Positions 12,560-19,398 of a DNA stretch of 64,000 bases are shown piece after piece. Where the stretch lies: assembly GCA_029433365.1 (NCBI GenBank), contig JAQTHZ010000001.1, forward strand, positions 558,001 through 622,000. Reading direction: 5' to 3'. The translations under genes and the position numbers were made by a program. Position 1 is the stretch's first letter. Each line of letters begins with the position of its first letter. The stretch is from Orbaceae bacterium ESL0721 (GTDB lineage: Bacteria > Pseudomonadota > Gammaproteobacteria > Enterobacterales > Orbaceae). The notes below the pieces were generated by a model, which ran no database searches, was not told the DNA's origin, and worked only from the letters and a program-made list of their open reading frames with translations.

Positions 12560-13412
12560 AACCGTTTTTCTGATAGACTTCGTCAGGATTAGGTCCAACA
12601 CGGAAATTCTTATTCAGTCCATCGATCTGCTGCATTTCGGAATCTGTTAAGGCAAAATCATAGATATCAGCGTTGGCAGCAATGCGCTCTGGGTGTGATG
12701 ATTTAGGAATCGCTATATGACCATGTTGGAGATGCCAACGTAATGCTAACTGCGCAGCTGATTTGCCATATTTTTTACCAAGTTCAATAAATATTGCCTC
12801 ATCTTTAATCATATTACGGGCGATTGGCGACCACGCTTCAACGGCAATATCGTTATCTCTAAGGTAGTTAACGAGCTCTTTTTGGGTAAGATATGGGTGA
12901 AGTTCAATCTGGTTAATCATCGGTTTGATATTGGCACGTGTCTCTAACATCTCTAAATGGGAGATCTGGAAATTACAGACCCCAATTGCCCGCGCCAACT
13001 TCTGCTCATAGATACGTTCTAATGCTTCCCATGTATCAAAAAAGGTATCTTTCAGTGGCCAATGGACTAGAAATAGATCGATATAGTCTAGCTCGAGATC
13101 TTTTAATGTCTGTTCAAAACCTTTTAATGTATTGTCATAGCCCTGTTTCTCGTTAGCTATCTTTGAAGTGATAAAGAGATCTGACCGTTTAACGCCACAC
13201 TGGCTAATAACTTTGCCTAACTGCTTCTCATTCTGATACAGTTCAGCAGTATCAAAAGCGCGGTAACCTGTTTTAAGAGCGGCATTAACTGCGCAATCAA
13301 GTTCATCAAAATCGGTTAATTTATAGGTGCCAAATCCTAATTGTTCAATGGCAACATCATTATCGAGTACTATTTTGGTATTTATTGAGAGGGATGTAGT
13401 GCTAACAGACAT
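12555..13412 (-). CDS. Aldo/keto reductase (AKR family)
   Basis: An NADPH-dependent carbonyl reductase of 285 residues with a TIM-barrel fold. The catalytic tetrad is complete: Asp54 and Tyr59 (FDTAELYQNE), Lys84 (ITSKIAN) and His117 (LVHWPLK). GVCNFQISHLEML and the cofactor-binding IPKSSHPERIAAN are also present. It resembles the AKR5/DkgA-like group, which reduces small aldehydes and diketogluconate, but the substrate cannot be fixed from sequence. It is convergent with the AEC gene and has its own upstream gap, so it is probably monocistronic. Confidence 0.9.
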   Translation of the reverse strand: MSVSTTSLSINTKIVLDNDVAIEQLGFGTYKLTDFDELDCAVNAALKTGYRAFDTAELYQNEKQLGKVISQCGVKRSDLFITSKIANEKQGYDNTLKGFEQTLKDLELDYIDLFLVHWPLKDTFFDTWEALERIYEQKLARAIGVCNFQISHLEMLETRANIKPMINQIELHPYLTQKELVNYLRDNDIAVEAWSPIARNMIKDEAIFIELGKKYGKSAAQLALRWHLQHGHIAIPKSSHPERIAANADIYDFALTDSEMQQIDGLNKNFRVGPNPDEVYQKNGF

Positions 13413-13531
13413 GATAAACTCCTTAAAAGAGTGACTTGAATAAGCCTAAAATGAGTGAAAAGATCGGATTTATTATAGCCTCTCTCTTTATCATCATTCA
13501 AGCCATCATATGGAAGTCGTCCATTATCTTG

Positions 13532-14470
13532 TTATTTTACTTTTTTATGAATAACACTTTTTTTATGAAAAATTATCTGTTTAAGAATAACAAACTTCCC
13601 TTCTGATAACAGCAGCCCACACAGTGTTAATAGGGTGCCTAATGCAGCAAGCCAAGTAAACTTTTCGCCTAAAATAAGTACCGCAGTAATAATTGTAATA
13701 ATAGGAATTAAATAGATATAGAGGCTAATTTTGACCGCTCCCACCAATTTAACCGCGTAGTTCCACGATGCAAAACAGATTGCTGAGGCACCAATACCGA
13801 GAAAGATAAGATTAAAAAGATTTTTAGGATCAGCAAACCGCGAAAAGTGCCATTGAAAATCAAAAATAGGAAATAGCGGAAGCATAAACATGAGACCATA
13901 AAAGAAGAATCGGCGCGTTAACTGAAAAATATTATCTACATAACCACTACCTATTTTGGTCAAAATCGAATAACTCGCCCAAAAAAAAGTGGCTAAAACA
14001 GCCAGCAGATCACCTATTGGATTAAGTGATAAAACTACCGCACCATTAAAACTGATTAATCCAATCCCCATCATGGCACATAGGCAGCCAAGATAAAAAC
14101 TGGTTGAGGGCACCTCTTTTTTTAAGAAGAGTATCGCAAGTATTGCCGTAAAAATAGGCGCTAAACAGGTAATCACCCCAACATTTGAGGCGGTGGTATA
14201 GGTGAGGGCAATATTTTCACATAAAAAGTAACAAGTAATCCCACAAAATCCTGCCCCAATAAAAAGTAACTCCTGCTTAAATCCTTGCCATGGCAATCGG
14301 TGCGGGTATAAGATCCAAAGCGTGATATAGCCGAGTAAAAATCGGAAAAATAGAATCTCAATCGGTTTAAAATCATCAAGTAATAACTTGGTCGAGATAT
14401 AAGTTATTCCCCAAATAATGACCGTCATTAAAGCAATTAAATGCCCTTTTGCGCTATTTGTGATTAACAT
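13532..14470 (-). CDS. EamA/DMT-superfamily exporter
   Basis: A ten-segment membrane protein of 312 residues with the two repeated EamA domains of the drug/metabolite transporter superfamily. Typical features are the N-terminal IWGITYISTKLLLDDFKPIE, the end-of-helix-4 TTASNVGVITCLAPIFTAIL, and the second-half ASAICFASWNYAVKLVGAVK. Members usually export amino acids, metabolites or nucleosides; the substrate here is unknown. A basic tail (IFHKKSVIHKKVK) follows the last helix. It is transcribed away from ssrA, and a strong terminator lies upstream of it at 14643-14674. Confidence 0.88.
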   Translation of the reverse strand: MLITNSAKGHLIALMTVIIWGITYISTKLLLDDFKPIEILFFRFLLGYITLWILYPHRLPWQGFKQELLFIGAGFCGITCYFLCENIALTYTTASNVGVITCLAPIFTAILAILFLKKEVPSTSFYLGCLCAMMGIGLISFNGAVVLSLNPIGDLLAVLATFFWASYSILTKIGSGYVDNIFQLTRRFFFYGLMFMLPLFPIFDFQWHFSRFADPKNLFNLIFLGIGASAICFASWNYAVKLVGAVKISLYIYLIPIITIITAVLILGEKFTWLAALGTLLTLCGLLLSEGKFVILKQIIFHKKSVIHKKVK

Positions 14471-14642
14471 GCTCTGTAGTTTGTAAAATATTGGTAAACT
14501 AAAAATAGCGTTATCATAACATGATAACTTAATCTCGAAATCTTTACATAAAAGGCTTATCTATAAAAGTTCGCTATTGAAGTACATAACGCTATATTAT
14601 TTATTGCAATCTGACTGAACCTGGAAGGTTTAAAAGTAGCGG

Positions 14643-14674
14643 ACAAAAAAAATCCACTCAAAAAAACCGAGTGG
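14643..14674 (-). terminator. Minus-strand terminator with no obvious upstream gene
   Basis: On the minus strand TCCACTC and GAGTGGA form a 7-bp stem around GGTTTTTTT, followed by eight T residues. No minus-strand gene is visible upstream of it before ssrA, so it either shields the EamA gene or ends a short unknown transcript. Confidence 0.6.
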
Positions 14675-14684
14675 AGGGCAAAAA

Positions 14685-14723
14685 ATGAAAAACGTAAGGT
14701 ACAAATATAGACAATCCCGATAA
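14685..14723 (+). CDS. Possible 12-residue mini-ORF (MKNVRYKYRQSR)
   Basis: An ATG sits 7-8 bases after GGAGGG, one of the best ribosome sites in the window, and opens a 12-codon frame ending in TAA. A weak stem (AAAGTT/AACTTT) and a T-rich run follow at 14727-14754, like a terminator. A possible promoter is TTCGCT-17-TATATT at about 14570-14600. It could be a leader peptide, a very small protein or chance. The GGAGGG site lies within one arm of the minus-strand terminator hairpin. Confidence 0.25.
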   Translation: MKNVRYKYRQSR

Positions 14724-14835
14724 TAAAAAGTTCAACTTTATTTTATTTTTTTAGATATTTATCAAAATATATTTTTAACACTTTGATTTTAATTATTATT
14801 TTATTGATTTTTTAATCTAAAATCCCTTTTAGAAG

Positions 14836-14865
14836 TTAACCCTAAAACATTTAACCCTAAAACAT
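14836..14865 (-). repeat. Two tandem copies of the dispersed 15-bp motif
   Basis: TTAACCCTAAAACAT occurs twice back to back (14836-14850 and 14851-14865). On the minus strand this reads ATGTTTTAGGGTTAA, the motif also found at 27734, 29390, 43025, 52884 and 59412. Confidence 0.75.
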
Positions 14866-14985
14866 TTTTACTGTTTTTTATTACTCACCCTAATATCATT
14901 TCAGATCGAACTTTCACCATGACTACTACATCATAAATACAACTAATAATGATTTTAACGCCTACATAGCCAGATTACTGTTAAC

Positions 14986-15014
14986 TTGTATTCAGCGCTA
15001 AATTCACCTATAAT
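14986..15014 (+). promoter_or_regulatory. Sigma-70 promoter of ssrA
   Basis: TTGTAT, a 17-bp spacer and a perfect TATAAT. Transcription should begin near 15021, about 17 nt before the mature tmRNA 5' end, leaving a short leader for RNase P removal. Confidence 0.75.
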
Positions 15015-15037
15015 GCGGGAGTTTTACAAAATATTTT

Positions 15038-15402
15038 GGGGCTGATTCTGGATTCGACGGGATCTGCGAAACCCAAGGTGCATGCCGAGGTGCGGTAGGC
15101 CTCGTAAATAAACCGCAAAAAAATAGTCGCAAACGACGAAAACTACGCTCTAGCAGCTTAATAACCTGCATAGTGCCTTCCCTCTCTAGCCTTCGCTCGT
15201 AGGACGGAGATCAAGGGGAGTCAAACCCAAACGAGATCGTGTGGAAACCCTGCTTGGGGTGGAAGCATTAAACTTAATCAAGCTAGTCTATCAGTGGCGT
15301 GTCTGCTCGCAGCGGATAGATGAAATTCAAAAACAGACTACGCATGTAGTGCCAAGGATGTAGAGATTTCGGACGCGGGTTCAACTCCCGCCAGCTCCAC
15401 CA
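15038..15402 (+). ncRNA. ssrA: tmRNA (transfer-messenger RNA)
   Basis: Rescues stalled ribosomes and tags the truncated protein for proteolysis. The 5' GGGGCTGATTCTGGATTCGA and the 3' T-arm and acceptor ending in TCCACCA pair to form the tRNA-like domain (GGGGCT with AGCTCC). The internal reading frame near 15132 encodes ANDENYALAA followed by TAATAA, the same proteolysis tag as in enterobacteria. The CCA is encoded. Its 3' end is a common target of integrases. A small accessory patch follows, but I find no second copy of the 3' end downstream and no integrase there. Confidence 0.97.
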
Positions 15403-15580
15403 CTTCCATTTTAAAATATCCTGATAAATCATCTAGTTATAAAAATCAAATGCTGTTTAAAAATACATGAGAATGTCTACAAATGGTCTACATAGGGTCT
15501 TAAAAGTGCACGTATTTGACACGTAAATTTATTAATTCAATCTTTTAAAGATTTATATTAACTGACATAAATTTTCCCAT

Positions 15581-16600
15581 TTATATATCAATTAACTTAT
15601 AATTTTGCCCTTCACATATAATTGCTTGACTTCGTATTGAATCATCTGTTTTGTAGAGAACTCTATACTCTTGCTCATCTACTTTTAAATATCGGGCTGT
15701 TTCATTAGGGATACCTTTAACTATTTCTCCGTTATTACAACGGAAATAACCCACCATATCGGATTGATAAGTCAAAATTACTATTTGATTTAGTATTTTA
15801 GTAGTATTTGCGAAAAATATAACCCAAATTGAACAAGCAACTAATATGCTAAGTAAATAAGCTGACATTGACAAAGAAATGGGTATTCTTCGGTTTTTAA
15901 TATTGCCAAAAACATAAACAACTAATAATTGAACAAGATAACTGCATAATATTATAAAAATAAACCAATGAATCCCACGTGTTACCAGCGGTAAATCTTT
16001 AGGAAAAAGATAAAACAAGTTGGTGACAAAATAGCCACTATAAATTTCACAAATAAGACTTAAACATAATTGGACAATGGTAAATATGCTGACATATAGC
16101 CATTTTTTTAATAAAAACTGTTTATAAAAATCCTTAAAAAAATAGAAAAACACAATAACAGCTAATATTATTTGTAAAGCAAAAAGACAAAAGCATACTT
16201 CTTGTTTTACATTCAATAGCAAACAGAGAAAAGCTGTCGCGCCTATTAGCAATCCATAATTAGATAAAATTAATATACTGTGAAGGGATTTTTTATTCAG
16301 TTTTGATTTAAAAAAATTAGAGGCTAGCCATTGTTTTAGTTTCTTAGTTTTTTCTTGCTGTCTAAATATAATATAAAAGCAAAAAAGGATATTAAACCAA
16401 GCTAATACAGTTAATCCAATAATTAATTGATAATTATAATCAGGTTTACGCTTCGAAAGGAGCAATAAACAAATAACGATAATATAAGATAATAAACTTG
16501 CCCAAAATAAAAATGGGAGTTTTTGGAAAATTTGTAAACTGACTTTTTTCTGATTTAAAAGTTGCTTCATTTTTTGTCCATAAACTTTTAAAAGCTCCAA
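15581..16600 (-). CDS. Unknown multi-pass membrane protein
   Basis: I do not recognise this 339-residue protein. About eight hydrophobic segments lie between residues 30 and 270, separated by short lysine-rich loops. A soluble C-terminal tail of about 60 residues (from YQSDMVGYFRCNNGEIVKG) contains two cysteines. There is no enzyme or transporter motif I can name. It is very AT-rich and lies in the patch between ssrA and tRNA-Arg, which suggests acquired DNA. It is convergent in layout with ssrA and stands apart from the regulators upstream. It could be a cargo gene of a lost island. Confidence 0.6.
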   Translation of the reverse strand: MELLKVYGQKMKQLLNQKKVSLQIFQKLPFLFWASLLSYIIVICLLLLSKRKPDYNYQLIIGLTVLAWFNILFCFYIIFRQQEKTKKLKQWLASNFFKSKLNKKSLHSILILSNYGLLIGATAFLCLLLNVKQEVCFCLFALQIILAVIVFFYFFKDFYKQFLLKKWLYVSIFTIVQLCLSLICEIYSGYFVTNLFYLFPKDLPLVTRGIHWFIFIILCSYLVQLLVVYVFGNIKNRRIPISLSMSAYLLSILVACSIWVIFFANTTKILNQIVILTYQSDMVGYFRCNNGEIVKGIPNETARYLKVDEQEYRVLYKTDDSIRSQAIICEGQNYKLIDI

Positions 16601-16703
16601 AACTTTTAATTACCTTTTAAACGTTAAAATAGAATAAAAATATAAATTAAAAAAATAACCAATTAGCAATAATGCTAACTATTTGAACCACCCATATAAA
16701 AAA

Positions 16704-16991
16704 TCATGAAACCGTCAAACCCAGAAACGCATCAGGTTTCTGTTTTTTTAATTTGTGATATTGAATGATAAAATCGGCGAGTTCGTCATCTTCTGTATAA
16801 AAATAGGCGGTGGGTACATCAAGGACTTTTGCGAGGCGTTTTACAAGGCTAAAATCTGGTGAATGGATCTCGTTTTCATAATGGCTTATTCTTGAGCTAG
16901 CTGACTCTTCATCAATCCCTGCTCTAATACCTAACTCAGATTGAGTTAATCCGGCATGAAATCTAGCTGTTTTTAATCGAAGACCGATCAT
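16704..16991 (-). CDS. XRE-family transcriptional regulator
   Basis: A 95-residue DNA-binding protein of the Cro/C1 type. The helix-turn-helix covers roughly residues 2-60: LKTARFHAGLTQSELGIRAG, then SRISHYENEIHSPDF, and LAKVLDVPTAYFYTEDDELA. I chose ATG 16991 (MIGLRLKTARF) over an upstream TTG because a GAGAG site precedes it at proper spacing and the family starts there. It is divergent from a Ner-like gene, with an AT-rich 179-bp region between them. That layout is typical of a phage-type or selfish-element switch. Confidence 0.8.
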   Translation of the reverse strand: MIGLRLKTARFHAGLTQSELGIRAGIDEESASSRISHYENEIHSPDFSLVKRLAKVLDVPTAYFYTEDDELADFIIQYHKLKKQKPDAFLGLTVS

Positions 16992-17170
16992 AATGATTTC
17001 TCTCAATATTTTTTATGCTATTTTCACTCCTTATTATTTAACTTAAGTTTAGAGTTATTAAATAAAATTTAATAATACTTAAATTTTGATCTTTATTTAA
17101 TCAACTAATATTGTTATTCTAAATTTATTTAAGTTTACTTAAAATTTTACTTAATTTATAAGAGGAATAA
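16992..17170. promoter_or_regulatory. Divergent control region with repeated ACTTAA-type elements
   Basis: Between the XRE and Ner-like genes the sequence ACTTAA or its complement TTAAGT appears repeatedly (CTTAAGTTTA near 17042, ACTTAAATTTTG near 17078, and TTTAAGTTTACTTAAAATTT and ACTTAATTTA near 17125-17160). Such spaced copies in a divergent promoter region are candidate operators for one or both regulators. Confidence 0.4.
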
Positions 17171-17410
17171 ATGAGACAAAAAGATTGGCACCCAGCCGAC
17201 ATTATTGCAGCTCTAAAAAAACGGGGTACATCCTTAGCAGCCATATCTAGGCAATCTGGCTATGCCCCATCAACATTATCTAATGCACTTGTTCGCCCAT
17301 GGACAAGAGGGGAAATTTTGATAGCCAATGCGCTCGAAATAAAACCCGAGCAGATCTGGCCCTCTCGGTATGGGAATAAAAAACGGGTTGTGCGTTCAAA
17401 AGGTGCATAA
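17171..17410 (+). CDS. Ner/Nlp (SfsB)-type winged-helix DNA-binding protein
   Basis: A 79-residue regulator of the Ner family known from phage Mu and from chromosomal Nlp/SfsB proteins. Almost the whole protein is the domain: WHPADIIAALKKRGTSLAAI, SGYAPSTLSNALVRPWTRGE and KPEQIWPSRYGNKK. A GAGGA ribosome site precedes ATG 17171. In Mu, Ner represses the early and repressor promoters, so pairing with a divergent XRE gene suggests mutual control. No other Mu-like genes are present, so this looks like a stranded regulatory pair. Confidence 0.85.
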   Translation: MRQKDWHPADIIAALKKRGTSLAAISRQSGYAPSTLSNALVRPWTRGEILIANALEIKPEQIWPSRYGNKKRVVRSKGA

Positions 17411-17459
17411 AAAAATAGCCTCTATTAATAGCCTCTATTAATAGATAATTTACGCTTGG

Positions 17460-17489
17460 TTAACATTGCAAAAAAATTGATGATATAAT
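17460..17489 (+). promoter_or_regulatory. Sigma-70 promoter of the COG2958-like gene
   Basis: TTAACA, an 18-bp spacer and a perfect TATAAT. Downstream, TTTATCC at about 17501 can pair with GGGATAAA just before the ATG at 17531. This would enclose the weak ribosome site in a small hairpin and might modulate translation. Confidence 0.5.
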
Positions 17490-17530
17490 CACCTACTCAA
17501 TTTATCCAACCTGAAAAACGGGATAAAAAA

Positions 17531-18451
17531 ATGGCACTGAATCTTAGAAAGACCCTTTTTACCTTGCTGAAACAAGAACCACAAAAACAGTTCACAGCAA
17601 GGGAGCTGGCTCAATTGGTATTTGTAAATAATCCTAAAGCCTGTGCCGAAAAAAAAGAGTCAAGCAACCGTCTATTAACCGATGATGATCTCATTGCACA
17701 AATAGCAGCCGAAATTGGTTCGCTGCGCCCATCAATCCAGAAAAAACACCCTCAAATAAAAACGACTGAAGGTCGACCAAAAAAATATTACTTTTCACAA
17801 AAAACCGATGAAACCGAGATATTAGAGGCAGAATATCGCTCTTCCAAAAATAGAGAAACCAAAAAAAATGGTTATTGTGAGTACGATCTCTATCCATTAT
17901 TGAGTAAATATCTTCTTGATGAACTCAATGTTTACACTAAACGCATTGATGAGAAGAGATCATCAAATAAAATGGGTAGAAATGGTAATATCTGGCTACA
18001 TCCTGACGTTGTGGGTTTAGAGGATCTAAGCTCTGATTGGAATGATTTAGTAAAAGAGTGTGTGAAACTTTATGCTGACCAACGCAGTAAACTTTGGTCA
18101 TTTGAAGTGAAAATATTACTAAATATGTCTAATGTGCGAGAAAGTTTTTTCCAAGCTGTATCTAACTCTTCATGGGCAAATTTTGGCTACCTTGTCACTT
18201 CACAAATAACAGGTAATGAAACATTAAAAGAGCTTAGAGTTTTATGCCAAGCACACGGTATTGGCGTCATTAAATTAGATGCCGATAACCCTTCTGAGAG
18301 TCAAATATTGATTCCAGCTCAGGAAAAAACCATTATCGATTGGGATTCATGTAGCCGACTTGCACAGGAAAACGGTGATTTTAGCCACTATATTAAGTTA
18401 GTAAAACAGTTTTACCAAACTGGTGAGATAAAACGATATGATTGGGATTAG
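17531..18451 (+). CDS. COG2958/HrgA-like protein with N-terminal HTH domain
   Basis: A 306-residue soluble protein. Residues 1-85 look like the HB1/ASXL restriction-endonuclease-type helix-turn-helix (LRKTLFTLLKQEPQKQFTAR and EIGSLRPSIQKKHPQIKT), then GRPKKYYF. The C-terminal part has YDLYPLLSKYLLDELNVYTK, GNIWLHPDVVGLEDL and SKLWSFEVKI, a pattern I associate with COG2958/HrgA. In other bacteria such genes lie near restriction-modification or phase-variable loci. The WLHPDVVG...SFEVK layout is reminiscent of a PD-(D/E)xK nuclease core, but I have not verified a catalytic set. No methylase is adjacent. Family assignment from memory, moderate confidence. Confidence 0.65.
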   Translation: MALNLRKTLFTLLKQEPQKQFTARELAQLVFVNNPKACAEKKESSNRLLTDDDLIAQIAAEIGSLRPSIQKKHPQIKTTEGRPKKYYFSQKTDETEILEAEYRSSKNRETKKNGYCEYDLYPLLSKYLLDELNVYTKRIDEKRSSNKMGRNGNIWLHPDVVGLEDLSSDWNDLVKECVKLYADQRSKLWSFEVKILLNMSNVRESFFQAVSNSSWANFGYLVTSQITGNETLKELRVLCQAHGIGVIKLDADNPSESQILIPAQEKTIIDWDSCSRLAQENGDFSHYIKLVKQFYQTGEIKRYDWD

Positions 18452-19061
18452 AAATTAATATTGATTGAAGTTATCGGGATAAAAAAGATTATATGTAAGA
18501 TAAATAGGAATGATATTAAACATCAGTTTTTTTTATTTTCACAGACCCTAAAAAACAAAAGACCTTGTTATTTCTAACAAGGCTAGCCAGAAGCTAAATA
18601 TTGCAGTCTGTTTCAATTCGAGGTCTATAATATAATTAAACTTTCGAAAAATCAACAATTAATTTACATATTTTTACACTTTTAATTAAATACTATCAAT
18701 TCGGCACCAATCTAAAAAACTTTTTTTAATATCGCTGCAATATTTTTAAGTGTCACTTTTTTATCAAAAATGGAAAAACTGAAGTATATTTTAAAAATAT
18801 TAAACTAAGGTTAAAAAAGTTAAAGCGTAATTATGTTTAGCGCTGGGTTATTCTAACTAGGTGCAAAGTAATTGTAAATATAGAAGTTAATTTGTAAAAA
18901 GTATATCAACACGTTCTAAATAGGGCGTTGTTTTAGTTGTGAGATTAGTAAATTGTTTGTGTTACTACTTCGATAAAAGAGTCATTTGATATATAAAAGT
19001 GAAGTTGATAACTACTGATTAAGTTAACTGAACTTATCTAATTAATTTGATAGGTATTGAA
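18452..19061. other. Gap between the COG2958-like gene and tRNA-Arg
   Basis: 610 bp without an open frame that I can support. It contains the candidate minus-strand small RNA at 18550-18620. The rest is AT-rich with no clear promoter or repeat. Confidence 0.5.
18550..18620 (-). ncRNA. Candidate small RNA with own promoter and terminator
   Basis: On the minus strand TTGATT (complement of 18650-18655), a 17-bp spacer and TATTAT (18627-18632) form a good promoter that would start near 18620. About 40 nt later a perfect 8-bp stem (CCTTGTTA with TAACAAGG, loop GAAA on this strand, 18563-18582) is followed by TCTTTTGTTTTTT. Promoter, short body and strong terminator with no open frame suggest a roughly 70-nt RNA. 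No known family is recognised. Confidence 0.4.
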
Positions 19062-19138
19062 TGGTGTCCCCAACTGGATTCGAACCAGTGACCTACGGCT
19101 TAGAAGGCCGTTGCTCTATCCAGCTGAGCTATGGAGAC
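19062..19138 (-). tRNA. tRNA-Arg (anticodon UCU)
   Basis: Reads GTCTCCATAGCTCAGCTGGA from 19138 and ends with encoded CCA at 19062. The 7-bp acceptor stem pairs (GTCTCCA with TGGGGAC, one G-T). The anticodon loop is CTTCTAA inside ACGGC/GCCGT, giving UCU. The T-arm has GGTTCGAATCC. The gene is 77 nt long. Confidence 0.97.
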
Positions 19139-19398
19139 CAAAAGAGGTGTTGCTTATAAGTCTGTTTGTCATGACTTATAGCCTGCGAAGTATTATATAA
19201 AGCTATTTCGATCCGTCAATAAATTTCGGTGATTTTGCCTATTTTATTGGCAACTATTTTACTTTTTCTCTTCTCTATTATTATCACTGCCTCTATTTGC
19301 CTGCTTGTTATTTACAGGCAGTTTAAAAATCAATTAAATACTGTTTCATCTATTTTTAAAAAGCGTGATGGCGATTAAACTCAGTTAATAAAAATGTT

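Larger units (their letters stand above)
14471..15037. other. Gap between the EamA gene and ssrA
   Basis: No full gene. It contains the candidate promoter of the EamA gene, a minus-strand terminator hairpin (14643-14674), a 12-codon mini-ORF with a good ribosome site (14685-14723), two tandem copies of the dispersed 15-bp motif (14836-14865) and the ssrA promoter (14986-15014). Confidence 0.6.

Noticed and set aside
15403-15580. Short frame after ssrA (ATGAGAATGTCTACAAATGG...) as an integrase remnant
   Set aside because: Only about 18 codons, no recombinase motif, and no duplicate of the ssrA 3' end downstream.
19300-19325. Hairpin TGCCTG/CAGGCA as recG terminator
   Set aside because: It lies downstream of recG, but no T tract follows on the minus strand; it was not strong enough to list.
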